A stretch of 64,000 nt of DNA from NCBI GenBank assembly GCA_016806645.1, contig JACSYO010002116.1, positions 681,501-745,500 of the forward strand, in the 5' to 3' direction. The translations under genes were made by a program, and so were the position numbers. Shown here one piece after another: positions 12,377-24,125 of this stretch (its first letter is position 1; every line of letters starts with the position of its first letter). The notes under the pieces were generated by a model that searched no databases, was not told the origin of the DNA, and saw only the letters and a list, made by a program, of their open reading frames with translations. The stretch is from Ophiodon elongatus (Eukaryota; Chordata; Actinopteri; Perciformes; Hexagrammidae).

Positions 12377-12835
12377 ATTACACTGGAGTGAGCTGTGGAT
12401 GTTTTTACAGGATGTTTGTGCATTTTTTTATTTTATTGGACACAACTTGATTTACTGCTAAACATATTCAATGCTATTCTGATATTTCTAACTGTAAAAC
12501 TGGCCTTGTATGACCCTGCCAGCCCTGAATGAACTGTCCAGTTTCACAACAAATGACACCTGGACAAAGATCTTTACATTGTTTGCTCCTGGACCACTGA
12601 AGAAAGATTGTTTTTTTTGCCCTGCAACTGTCAGGGAAATTTACTGGAAATGTTAACAAAAGCAAAGTAGGAAAGGATTCAAGATTCAAGATCTAAACAT
12701 TTCTTAGAAGAGATGATGGAAAAGACAGTGGTGTACTTTAATCTGTCAAATTTTGTATTAACTGATGAGAGTTGTGTTCTTAGTTAAAATTTCTGTTTTG
12801 ATTTAATTAAAATTCATGTGTTCCCATTCAAAATG
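12377..12835 (+). other. sf3b5: sf3b5 3'UTR with ATTAAA polyA signal
   Basis: AT-rich sequence after the stop. The first good polyA signal is ATTAAA at 12806-12811 (inside atttaattaaaattc), followed by a T/G-rich stretch (catgtgttcc), which puts the mRNA end near 12.83 kb. Confidence 0.6.
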
Positions 12836-13029
12836 TAGTCATTTCTACATACAGATAGAAAGGGACGTAGTGCAGTGATGGGCCACCACCAGTAAACCGC
12901 TTCAGTAATCTTTGGTTCAGATTCTTCAAGTCTTTGTCATGCAATCTTCTAAAAGACCATCCCTCATTTGGAATTTTTGTGATGGTGGTACACACACATT
13001 TTCCATAGGTGCTCAGTTAGGTTCATTCA

Positions 13030-13348
13030 AAATATTCCATTATCTAAACCGCTTATCCTATTTAGGGTCGTGGGGGCGCTAGGGACGATCCCAGCTGACA
13101 TTGGGGAAGGCAGGGTTCACCCTGGACAGGTCGCCAGTTTATCTCAAGGCACATATAGAGACAGACAACCATTCACGGGTCTCCAATTAACCCGACACTG
13201 CATGTCTTTGGACTGTGGGAGGAAGCCACGCTGCCATGGGGAGAACATGCAAACTCCACACAGAAGGACCGCCTGGGAATCGGGGATCAAACCCTGGCCC
13301 CTCTTGCTGTGAGGTGCCAGTACTAGCTACTACACCACCATGCAGCCC
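13030..13348 (+). repeat. dispersed teleost repeat ('attatctaaaccgcttatcct' family)
   Basis: Diagnostic blocks in order are attatctaaaccgcttatcc, ccctggacaggtcgccagtt, atagagacagacaaccattc, tgtctttggactgtgggagg, gagaacatgcaaactccaca, and tcttgctgtgaggtgccagt with a tail reading actacaccaccatg. I recognise this as a very common interspersed repeat of fish genomes. The copy is diverged and internally shortened. The 80-aa open frame inside it is not a gene. Confidence 0.85.
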
Positions 13349-13658
13349 TGATTCAAAACATATTCATACTCATTAAGTTGCTCGTACGGAAGCATTCAAA
13401 TTTCTCTCACTTCCGTATTCAAGTGTTTCTTTTAATTCATATATCTGTAAATTTCATCCGTCCCTTTAACAAAACAAATTAGGCCAATTCTATTTTATGC
13501 ATTCAATAATTGGATTTATTCCATGTCATGTTTGGAAAATATAAACCGAAGGCTAGAACATTTAAAAACCTTTAATACAGTGTACATACTGCACAGAGGT
13601 GTGTTTCAGCAGGTACTTTCATTTGTTTGGCCTTGCAGATTCACAAACTTGTCCACCT

Positions 13659-13661
<3 letters not shown>

Positions 13662-13700
<39 letters not shown>
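13662..13700. repeat. (CT)n microsatellite
   Basis: About 19 uninterrupted CT dinucleotides. Confidence 0.95.
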
Positions 13701-13703
<3 letters not shown>

Positions 13704-14457
13704 CATACCCAATCATCCACCCACACATTTGAGTGCCCACAGATCAGCTGTGCATGACTTATCCTCACATCCTGACAACGCTGTGCCTCGTTACGTCTGA
13801 TTGCCGAGTAAAGTTATATGTTGCTACGTATTTAACATGTGCTGTCTATTTCATGGAGAATAGTTTATCCCTCAAGTCAAGAAAAAAAAAATCAAAGAAC
13901 GTCATTTGAAGAGGTGGCTGATTTTCATATCTGATCTTTGTGGTTAATGAAGCTACTAATTGTGTCCTCTGGTTCTTTTGAAAAGCAAGTGATAGCAATT
14001 AGGTTCCAAAGTGCAAATTAACTTCTCAAGCAGCGGCACCAGTTTAGAAACCGCTATGAAACGCAGCTCATGGCAGACATGAACGAAATTATTCCACTGT
14101 TGAATTTGAATCGGTGCCTTTGATCAGGAGTGTCAGTTTAATATGCCACCAGCCATGAGAAAATGATTTCACAATGCAAATCGCCTCAGGATGGTTGCTG
14201 TAGAGTAGATGTTTGAAGTTGCAGTGGGCACACGGCTTAAGTGGGCAGCAGGCAGAGAGAGGTGTGTGTGACTGGAAAAGAGCAGCGGGCGCTGAGGTTT
14301 GACTTGCTGACTTCAGGTGATTTTTGTCGGAGCGTGCTGCCGGACAAATACACACTCAAATACAGACACTTGGTGGGAGAGGATGCTATGCGTGACTCAT
14401 TGTTGGATTGAGAGACATGTCAGTGGGAAGCCAAGGAAGTTCTTGTGCCTGCACATC

Positions 14458-14458
<1 letters not shown>

Positions 14459-14490
<32 letters not shown>
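14459..14490. repeat. (GT)n microsatellite
   Basis: About 15 GT dinucleotides; a short CA tract follows at about 14606-14623. Confidence 0.95.
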
Positions 14491-14494
<4 letters not shown>

Positions 14495-15662
14495 GGAGGG
14501 TTACTTAGTGGGGTAAGTCCTTGCCATCTGTCCTCACTGAGAATCGTGAAGACGGCGCTGCCAAGTCAGGTGTGAAAGCAGCGTGAGGTCTGTCGGTGTG
14601 TCGTCACACACACACACACACACGGCGCACATACACACATAAAACACACATGAAAAGCTTGGCTTGTTCTCTCTGAACACATAAATAGACGTCTGCTCCA
14701 CAGTCTCCAGCTACATTAGTGGAGATGGACTTTTTAATGGGAATAAGGCTTGTACGTGGGTGTACTTTGATTATAGACTCTCAAATAAAGCTTCAATGCC
14801 CAATTTGTAGGTGAAGCACTAGAGAGAGACCTCCTCTGCACAGCTTTTTTTTTTAAATTAAATTTACAGTGTTTTCTCTGAAGAATAAAGTGAAAATATT
14901 GTGTTAATCTACTGAGAAAATCACCAGCAGACAGGAGACATGATTAAAAAGGCTGATCAGGATGACTTCTAAATCTCCCCACACCTCCAATGTGTATGTG
15001 AAAATAATACTGTATGTGACATAATACTGTGCCAACATCTAGAATGTTCTATAAAGTGTTTTCATACAGCAAAGGGAAAGAGCAGTGCATGTGAAACAGC
15101 TTGTTGTTTTCCTTCTGGTGACCTTCACAATGACTAGAAATATCGCATTCCTGCCTGCCAACAAACACACTATAAATACTTTTACAGTACAAAGACACTC
15201 ATAATACACATGTTATATTTGCAGGAAAAACTGATCATAAATGAGGTGAAGGGAATAAAGGTATTGAATACCCCCACTAAGGCCCCAAGCTGACGGATAG
15301 AACCTCATATTTGTGAAATAAAATGTCTTTTGTTTTCTCTCAGTGCATGCTAGAAATATTTTATACTTCCATACTTTTCAATTCCATCATTGATCTAAAT
15401 CCAAAACAAAAATCAAACTCAAAGAAAAGCACAGCAGCTGCACTTTATTATATTCTGAGACCAAACTGGAACCACCAAAATTTGTTTTAACACAGACAAA
15501 ACAAAATCGTCTTCCTTGTATATTTTCAATTTAGTGCTCGCAGGGTAATGACCCAAATACATAATTAGGTTTGATAATAGATCCCCTTCTGCATATAGCT
15601 CATAACTCTGTGCTACACTCTGCAATATAGGATCACACCATTTTAGCCACACTGGCGCAGCT

Positions 15663-15860
15663 CTAGGGATTATGTGTCACTTCGCTCCAGAATGGTTTAT
15701 CACAACTATCGGACAGATTGCTATGAAATCTTGCACAGCCATTCATGGTTCCCAGAGGATGAATCCTAATTGTATATCCCCTGACTTTTCCCCAGCGCCA
15801 TAATGAGCTTGACACTTGTGGGTATGACTGAGATAACTCAAAAACTATTGTCATTAAATT
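15663..15860 (-). repeat. dispersed repeat, same family as 18060-18515
   Basis: The text 'tgctatgaaatcttgcacag', 'ttcatggttcccagaggatg' and 'cccctgacttttccccagcgcc' reads as the reverse complement of the 18 kb repeat family (blocks 'caatccatc', 'tgaatgtc', 'gaaagttcagaggatcacc'). Confidence 0.6.
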
Positions 15861-18059
15861 TGGTGCGTTTGCAATTAATAATCATTTTTGGATATGCAGA
15901 ACTTCTTCCTCACCCACACTGTTTTCCCAATTTCCAGAGGGACTCAAGCTGAAACCTACAGAGAGATGAAGTTCAGCTCTACTTGAAGCATTTTAACTGT
16001 CCTAACTTTTCTTTCTTCGCTGGTGAGGACACATCTCACTGGTACTGAGGTTAGCAAGTAGGCCTGCTTAAACATCTCACATCTCAACACCCACTGCATC
16101 GATCTAACCTCACATGGCAGTTCATTATCACCTCACCTCTGTGGCCACTCAGGACCCCGCGGTGCCTTGTTAGGGAGACAATTAATTGTGTACCTACACA
16201 TGACTCATTAAAAGCAATAATTAGAGTGGAAACTGCAATGACATTGTTGCATGTTTGCATTTTTAAATGGTGCCCAGTGTGTGGCATCTTCCAACAACCA
16301 CTTGCCTTCTATGTGTTCACGCTGATGAGAGCGTCTCGGTTGGCTCTCTGATCACACAGGACTTCGGTCAGTCGGTGAAAAAGTCCAGGAAGCACATTCA
16401 CCCTCGTCAAATATAAATGCTCCCACAATTCAATTATCTTTGCCTTTCTCTCCCACCCTCGTGTTTAATCCATCTTTCTGCCTGAACCCTCCTCCATTGT
16501 TCTCCTCCACTCTCTTCTCTCACACCTCCTCCTTCAAACCTCATCCCCTCCTGTTTTTCTGTTTTTCCAATTTCTCTCTCCATCTCTGCTGCTCAGAAAG
16601 GCTTACCAGTGGAGCGGAAACATCCAAGATAAAACACACAAGTAATGGCTCTTCAGCGGGGGAAAGAACATGAATGCTGGAGAGCGTGCCGTGGCATCAT
16701 TTTCTCTGAATAAATACAAACAGAGATGGAATTATGGCCCTCAAGAGAGGAAAGTGAACGTATGCTGGATCTTTATGATGAACTACTTTGTCTCCTCTGA
16801 ACCGTTTCAGAAGCATTTTTGTGCACTGACAAATCCTGTTTACCTTTTTGAAATAAAGGTTGTCAACCTCATTTCTTACAGAACAATTACCTTTTCATGA
16901 CATCTCTGAGCAAATTAAATTAAAAGCAGACTTAGTTTTAGATTTTTTGTGTGTAAGAAAACATAAAAACTCTAAAGTTTAAGATAAAGGTCATGATTTA
17001 CAGAGTGGATGCGGTGAGGTGTGAGAAGTGTGTGTGTGTGTGTGTGTGAGAGTGAGCAGAAGGTTTATGATGACTGTGGTTCAGGAGGGCATCTTTCAGG
17101 TATAAGCACCAGCTGCTGCAGTTAGCTCTCCTAGCTGTCCTGCTTTGCTCTATAAAAACGATTATCACCACGGTCTATCGTGCAAGGGAGCAGCAAAGTC
17201 GACAAGAGGCCGTACATCACAAGCAAATCAAACACTTTAATTCACACCTTTCCTGTCACTGAGGTCAAGCCAATGCACATATGCTCTGTAAAATCAATTC
17301 CAAAGGCAGCAAGTTATCAGAGAAGGCCTTTAAAGTTGAAGGTGATTCACGCCTCTGACTGTCTCTCATTTTCTACCATCTCTGTCTCTGCAATCTAAAT
17401 TTCCGACTCTCCTCGTCCCTTGTCTCCTTCACTCTCCAGCTTTCACGTCCTTGTCCTCTTCTTCAGAATAAATCCATTACAGCCACATCCTCTTTAAAAG
17501 GCAGGCTTGTACTCTGGATGAGGCTGAATAGAATACATATGGCTGGTACTTTAATACATTAATGGTCATTCACATAGAAATCCTCACATACAAACCAAAA
17601 TGCACACTCGCTCAAAGGTTTAGGGATGCTGGGCTACACATGCATTATGATGCCATGCACTCTGAGACCACAAAATCAATTTGGCAAAATGTAGTTTTAA
17701 TGGCACAGCAGAGTAAAGCGGTTTGACTCTCTTTGTCCTCTTTGTCACATTGTGTTTGCAAACTGGTGGCTGAAGATGCATTCAAATATCCCTGTTTGTG
17801 GAGCAGCTATTAGAGTTACTGGAGCAGTCTCATTTTGCATTTGTCAAATTAAACTGATTTGTATTACGACATGCAAAAGATGTGATTATTTTATTTTATT
17901 TTATCAGAGTTCGTTGCACTTGGTTTATGAAAAGACAAGTAGAGAAATATTAACAGACCAAAGTTGTCAGTGTTGATGCTCTTATTTTAACATTACTTTT
18001 ATCACATCAATGTGGATTTGACAAAAAGAGAGAAAGAGTAACACAAGTGTCTGCAGCAG

Positions 18060-18515
18060 CTCTGTGAGGCTTTAAGCTCAATGCTAACATACGCTCACTA
18101 TGACAATGCCAACATGGCGACCTTCAGCTGATTTAAAATGTTCATAATCATAGTTTCATGCTAACATGTGCTAATTTGCACTTGACACAAAGCACAGCTG
18201 AGGCTGATGGGAATGTCATTCGCTTTACTGGTATTTACCAATAAATCAAGCAATTTATTCATGAGGGGACATGAATGTCCAAATTTTATAGCAATCCATC
18301 TCATAGTTGTTGAGACATCTCACTCAAAACTACAAATGTAGATGCCGTGACGGTACAGGAAGAAAGTTCAGAGGATCACCAAAGTCACTAGGATTCATTC
18401 TCAGGGCACAATGAACGTTTATACAAAATCTCATAATAATCCATCCAACAGTTGTTAAGATATTTCAGTCTGGACCAAAGTGGTGGACTGTCCGATGGAC
18501 CCTTGTTCCCCTGAG
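18060..18515 (+). repeat. dispersed teleost repeat ('gctgaggctgatgggaatgtcatt' family)
   Basis: Diagnostic blocks are gctaacatacgctcactatg, agctgaggctgatgggaatg, agcaatccatctcatagttg, gttcagaggatcaccaaagt, cagtctggaccaaagtggtg. It has internal near-duplication (two 'aatccatc...agttgtt.agata' blocks), typical of this family. Further copies lie at 15.7 and 60.8 kb. The transposon class is not certain. Confidence 0.75.
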
Positions 18516-18599
18516 CCACACTATTGCGTGCGTTGCAAATTAAAATACATATGTGTCATCTCACTTTGAGCAGATCAGTTTATCCTTTTGTAACCTAGA

Positions 18600-19110
18600 A
18601 TCTCAGTGAGAGACAAAAAGCATAGCAAGGTTCAATGCATATTTCTCAAGAGTCATTACGTTATCATTCTCGACAATTATTCAAATTCAGGGCACAAGGA
18701 AGGTGATGAGGTAAGCTGCGTTAAAGGCTTTCTCGATTTAAAAAAAAGAATAATATCCTTGAAAGGCTTAATTGGCACCAATTGCCACACATTTTAATTT
18801 CCAGGCAGGCTGTAGATTTCTCTCATAGTCGTTTTTGTGACATCAGTGGGGGGGAAAAAATAATTGGTGCAGCTTTTAATTATTTCAGGAGATCTGAAAG
18901 GAATGATGTAATGTATTTAAGAATAAAACCATACTGAGACACAGTGTCTATCGATTTTATGTCTCGGAATAATGATTTAGGAAATGTGGCCTTCAAGGAC
19001 TCTGAAATCTGCCTCCTAAAACCAGCTCTGAGGAGTGCCGCCGGCCATAATCCAATAATAAAAAAGAGAGAAGGGTGATTAATGAAATGTCACGTTTTCT
19101 TACAGGCTTG
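18600..19110. other. possible conserved non-coding element (no gene)
   Basis: This stretch is not repeat-like, has no coding frame, and is dense in TAAT/ATTA cores (aattggcaccaattgcc, taattatttcagg, aataatgatttagg). Its composition recalls vertebrate homeodomain-bound enhancers. Conservation cannot be judged from one sequence. Confidence 0.25.
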
Positions 19111-19602
19111 TTGTGTAAATGTTTTATCTAAATCTATAAAAACATATCATAATACTCAGGACTCTACCTGTTTGCATCCATATTACTAGTGACACACTTT
19201 TATTTATACATTCCTGTGTAATATGCTCAAGCCTATTTTTACTTCCGTGGTTAAAGTAATACTGATCACATGAGGAGAAAAAACATGACAAAATAGAGGT
19301 TTTCCCATGATTCTTTATATACAAAAACAATATACATAGTTTGGACGTAACAGTAGCTGTTTTGGGGATATATGACATCATCCTATGACTTCAAAGATCA
19401 ATACAAATAAAAAAGATCAATGCTTTTCAATGACTTTCAATGCATTTAAATCTGGAAGGTTTATATTGTGACACTTGTGATCCCTCGAAAATTATGATAC
19501 CTTACTGTGAATTTCACATGATCAAAAAAAGATTACATGTTGAAGAATAAAGGGTTTAGGGTCAACAGCAGCAGCAGTCTGATTATGGCTCTTTTATTTT
19601 AT

Positions 19603-19627
19603 TTGGAGGGGGTGGGGAGGGGGGGTG
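19603..19627 (+). other. G-quadruplex-prone G-run cluster
   Basis: ggagggggtggggagggggg: three to four G-runs with one-base loops, in intergenic DNA. Confidence 0.5.
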
Positions 19628-20071
19628 TTGATTTGTGGAAGTGATAAAGGAAGCCTCAAGCACCACTACAACAGCAGGCATCCTCAAATGTAAACATTTT
19701 TATTTTCAGGCCTCTAGTGCTGCAAATTAACAGCAGGAGCCGTGAAAAACAAGTGTCAAAATATCTGTGAATGCTTTAATCCAACTCAACTGGAATTTGA
19801 GAGATTTCTTTAAAGTAAATATAATGGCAGGAATTGTATCTTTAATACTTCAATGATGCAAAGAAATGAGGGTTGTGTTATTAAAACTTTTCTTTGGGTT
19901 TATTTTGTATATTTCACAGTTCCATACCAGATGAGATGAAACAGACTGCAGCCGTAAAAGTTTTTACAGGACTCGCTCCTTGTGATTAATACTGGCTGGT
20001 TATAAATTAACACCTACAGCTTTTTCTGGACTACAATATGGATTTATGCATCACTGTTGCAGACAAAGAAA

Positions 20072-20091
20072 TTATATATATATATATATAT
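20072..20091. repeat. (AT)n microsatellite
   Basis: About 10 AT dinucleotides. Confidence 0.9.
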
Positions 20092-21838
20092 AAATGTGAT
20101 GACAGTCCAGACCAGGACTCCCTTGTGAAGTAGTTTCAGTATTAAAAAGTCAGCTGTGCGTTAAACTAGATAACAACAAGCTCTAACCCTGGATTTACAC
20201 AAAAAGTTAAATCTTATTAAGAAACACTTATTTTCACCACCCTATTTATTTATAAGCAGTATATTAACACTTCATAAAAGTTTTGTAATGCACTACCTAC
20301 AATTTAGTGTTCATTAATGTACTTTTTCTCCAATTACAACCTCTACGATTTAGCATCCATAATTGTTGTATAAACGGCTACACATATAAAAATTGGCTCT
20401 TTTAGCTGTTTTTGGTCTCTATCAACTCCTGAAGGAAATAGCTTTGTCTCTTTAGCTGCTAAACGCCCCACTATGTTCACCAGCTAGTCACTTGCTGTGT
20501 CTGTTTGCTGTTTGTTTCTGAGCAGGTAGTATATAGTGGCTTTTCAAAGCTTATTATCTGAAAACAGCTTCCTGCTGTGGCAGAAATGATGCCATGAGAG
20601 CGTTGAGACAAAACAGTAAAGTTGTGGACCGGACAGTTAAACAATGAGCTGAACTCGGCTGATAATTTTATGTAGGTTCATAATCATGAGCTACTACCCC
20701 TTTCACTGTGTCACTTTTGTGATACAAATATTGGTTATAGCTGCTGTAAATGTCTTTATATCTGCTTTCACCTCCATTAATATTTACTCATCAACTATAT
20801 ACTGCTTATAAATGCTAAATAGGCTTGGTTAAAATAAATATGTTACCAGTAATGCTCTAGGGATTAACTTGTTTTTTCAACAGAGATGCAAGCAGCATAT
20901 TTATGTTTACTCAGCCACGGTGGGATAAAAGCTGTTCCACCAACACTTTATATTTGTGTATCTGAAATGTTTATTAGTCCTTGATGCATTCTGTTCACCT
21001 TTATATAAGCTCATTTCATGTGCAACCAATCCAAATCATGTTTAGTCACTTATAAAATTCATCTAGATTATATACTGTGCCTGAACCACTATTCATTTCA
21101 AGTCACGTCCTGTTTGTTTTTCTTATAGTTTGTGCAAGGTGAATCTGAAGAAATAAATCAAAAGTGAAGTCTAGAAAGGATTAAAAAATTGCTTTTAAAC
21201 TTAGTCTCTATCCTTGAAATACCTACTGCATTGCACCTGCTGACTTCAGTTAAAGTGAAAGTGGAACAGAATACAAAATAAGATTTATCATTACCTTCCC
21301 ATATTCTGGCTTGTCCATGGTCTGTTAAGGTAACAGGTAGGTTTGGTTAAGACTTGGCAGTTATTGAACATACTGTTCTTAGCATGCTGCCGAGAAACAG
21401 CCCTTACACATGTTCTGAACTGTTCATTTCTTTCGTATTGTCTGGGGAAAATAAAAAAATAAGACAACTAAAATCCCGAGTTTAAAACATTCACATCAAA
21501 GTTCTATTGTATCATATTGGTAGTAAAATTGATTTCAATGTATGCACATGCTCGATATACATGTATGTGTACAAAATAATTAATATATATAGCAACATAG
21601 ACATTGACATGAATGAATACTGTTGGTTCTTTTCCATCACTGTACATCATTTCATGTTACAAACCCATTCACATTCAGTCGCAGAAAGAATAAATCTATC
21701 TTTTTCAGTTCTTGTTTGTAAGAATGACGAGTGTTGTCAAGGTTGTAGGTCTATTATGAGAACACAAGCCTTTGGACATCAGCAAGCTCAATATGTCAAC
21801 CACTTTTCAGTCCAATTATGCTGGGAAGAAAAACATGT

Positions 21839-21888
21839 TTTTGTTTAATTCTATTATGAACATTTTTGTTTAATTCTTATATGAACAT
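21839..21888. repeat. 25-bp tandem duplication
   Basis: Two near-identical copies of ttttgtttaattct..t..gaacat lie head to tail. On the minus strand the copies carry GAATTAAAC (ATTAAA) and lie close to an AATAAA (tttatt at 21905-21910), so the pair may sit at the 3' end of phactr2 transcripts. Confidence 0.7.
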
Positions 21889-22315
21889 CTAGGCCAAGTT
21901 TTGTTTTATTTCTGTCCCAGCTTCTTATATTATATAATTGAGAGCAATCTATAAGTTCAGGTTCTCTGTCTGCAGATCGGTCCTTCCACATTTCGCCTCT
22001 GACTTTTCTTTTACTGATAGCACAGCCAAACATTCTGGCATTCACACAAAAACAAAGCATTATTAATTGATCCCCTTTACATTTGCATTAACATACATCT
22101 TGAGTATTGGAGCACTTCAAAGAAGAACATCTATAAATGCACTGAAGGTGAACACTAGAGATCCATAAAACCAAACCACCTCAGCCGAGTTGCTAACAAA
22201 TCATAAGTCTAAACATATTTCCAAGAAATACATTATGCTGCTTCATAACCTCCCTTGTGTCTGCTTAGATTACTATAACATATATCAATATATTAGTTTT
22301 GCTTTACATGTGATA

Positions 22316-22739
22316 TTAAAGGAATAGGTCAACATTTTGGGATATACTCTCGTTCATATTCCTGCCAGGAGTTAGATCAGAAGATTGATACCACTCATGT
22401 CTGTACGCTATTTATGAAGCTACAACCAGCAGGAGATTAGCTTAGCTTAGCATAAAGACTGGACACATAGGGAAACAGCTAGCCTGGCTCTGTTCAAAGT
22501 ATAAAAACATCTATCTGCACCTCTTAATCAACATCTTATCTTTTTAATGTGTCCAAAAAACAAAATCGGAAGATCCAGGCTAGCTGATTCCCTCTACTCC
22601 CAGTTTTTATGCTAAGTTAAGCTACGCTAAGCTTATAGCCTGCTGGTGGTATTGACCTTCTAACCTAACACTCACCAAGAAAGTGTTAGGTGAGAAGGTG
22701 TTATTGTGTATTTCCCAAAAAGTTGAACAATTCCTTTAA
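22316..22739. mobile_element. TTAA-ended palindromic MITE
   Basis: A 424-bp foldback element bounded by TTAA on both sides. The left end is ttaaaggaataggtcaacat and the right end reads gttgaacaattcctttaa, reverse-complementary apart from scattered mismatches. Both arms carry the mirrored blocks agattagcttagcttagcat and atgctaagttaagctacgct. I recognise it as an abundant teleost MITE. TTAA ends suggest piggyBac-type mobilisation (inference). It probably lies in the 3'UTR of phactr2. Confidence 0.85.
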
Positions 22740-23958
22740 ATTCCCAGGTTAAAATGATAAATCAAACTCGATAAAAGCAGATCTTTGGATTCAAGGTGCA
22801 TGTTAGGGCAAGATTTAAAAGGACCACTTGTCAGCAAGTCTCTCCTTGCGTATCTATCATGGGCTGACAGATTGAATTGCAAAAGCACATTCAAGGAAAT
22901 GGAAAATAAAGTACTTCTCAACTTCTTCAAGAGAACTGTTGATTGCTTCAGTGGGGAAACTCTCAGTGCCATTTATAAAACCATCCGAGGAAGTCCGCCA
23001 CACTAAATCACTTTCAAATAAGAAAACCAACTTAGAATCAAATACTTGCTTTTTCTTTGGCACCAAATTAGAGCTTCAGCCAAAAGCATAAATTGAAAAG
23101 TCAAAGCTTGAAAAGTAGATCCTCTAAACAGCAAGTCCAGCACTTTGTGAACAGCACTTAATAACTCAACATAAGATACAGTATATGATGGTACATGGTC
23201 ATCCTGTATCATCAGGACTGCCGAGGGATTAGAATTGTCTAGAACTGGAGTGATTCCCATTGCACTTCACTGTTAGGAGCCTCAGGTGCCCACCGATCCC
23301 TAGGCTTCAGCAGTTAGAAATACAACACTTGCAGATTATTCTTCATCTACATTCAAATCTTCATCCTCACAGACAATAACTCTAATGATATAATGCCCTC
23401 TAGTGGCAATATACTTTAAATATGTCTAAAACTGAACTGCAGTAGTTCAGATCCAACTCCGAGAGGCACATCTGCGCAGAATAAACTGCCTCTCCTCTCT
23501 TCTGATCTGTGACATAGGCACTGAGACCAGCACGCAACCATCCAATCACTGCCATTTCCTGTTCTAGGAGGATGCCCATACATGGACAATTGGCAGTTTA
23601 TAACAAGGCAGACCGTGGCAAGTACACAGACGCTTTAGTACAGCTGAGCCACATTCACTATACTAAGAAGGTCATTTTGCCCACTTTCTTTCCTCCCTGG
23701 AGGCTCTCTATGATGAAGTGACCCAAAACAACAAATAGACATAAAAACATCAAATACCAGCATGTTCTGGCCATCTACAATAAATAATCTAATCAGAGCG
23801 CTATACACACCACTGTTCTGACTATTGATATGTGCAAATGTTTCACTGGTGTCCATGGATGGCCAAGGCCTTAAGACACACCTGTTACTGTCACTATAGA
23901 CAGAAATGTATTTCATCAGTTGCAAGAGGATCCCAAAGCAAAATGGACTGAGCTGTGC

Positions 23959-24033
23959 ACTGAGGGCCTGAGGGTCTGAGGGCCTGAGGGTCTGAGGGTC
24001 TGAGGGCCTGAGGGTCTGAGGGTCTGAGGGTCT
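23959..24033. repeat. 8-bp minisatellite (TGAGGGYC)n
   Basis: About nine copies of tgagggtc/tgagggcc in mixed order. On the minus strand (C-rich, CCCTCAGA) it begins about 75 bases after the phactr2 stop codon, so it would lie in the proximal 3'UTR. Confidence 0.9.
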
Positions 24034-24109
24034 GGAGGGCCGGGGGACTGCTGGGAGCCGTGGACCGGAGAGCTTTGTGGTGCTGACGTCCAGCTTGCAG
24101 TGAGTGTGC

Positions 24110-24125
24110 TTAGGGCCGATGGAAT
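24110..24125 (-). CDS. phactr2: phactr2 coding exon 13 (last)
   Basis: Acceptor ttccag, then A TTC CAT CGG CCC TAA, giving FHRP and the stop. Together with the split Arg of the previous exon this makes the invariant PHACTR C-terminus RFHRP. Only 16 coding bases; easily missed by gene finders. Confidence 0.93.

Larger units (their letters stand above)
12840..21850. other. intergenic region between sf3b5 and the phactr2 3' end
   Basis: No protein-coding exon or RNA gene is recognised. plagl1 and ltv1 (neighbours of SF3B5/PHACTR2 in mammals) are absent: no C2H2 zinc-finger pattern is seen in any frame. Contents are microsatellites, dispersed repeats at 13.0, 15.7 and 18.1 kb, a G-rich run at 19.6 kb, and AT-rich blocks with little repeat character (13.8-14.1, 18.6-19.1 kb) that might be conserved non-coding sequence. 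Confidence 0.55.
21850..24109 (-). other. phactr2: probable phactr2 3'UTR
   Basis: This is the sequence downstream of the phactr2 TAA on the minus strand. It has no coding frame. The first AATAAA on the minus strand that I could locate is at 21905-21910, with ATTAAA copies a little further on, giving a 3'UTR of up to 2.2 kb. It would include an 8-bp minisatellite close to the stop and a TTAA foldback element. The end point is uncertain; weaker signals could end the mRNA earlier. Confidence 0.4.

Noticed and set aside
13070..13312. An 80-codon plus-strand frame
   Set aside because: It lies inside a diverged dispersed repeat.
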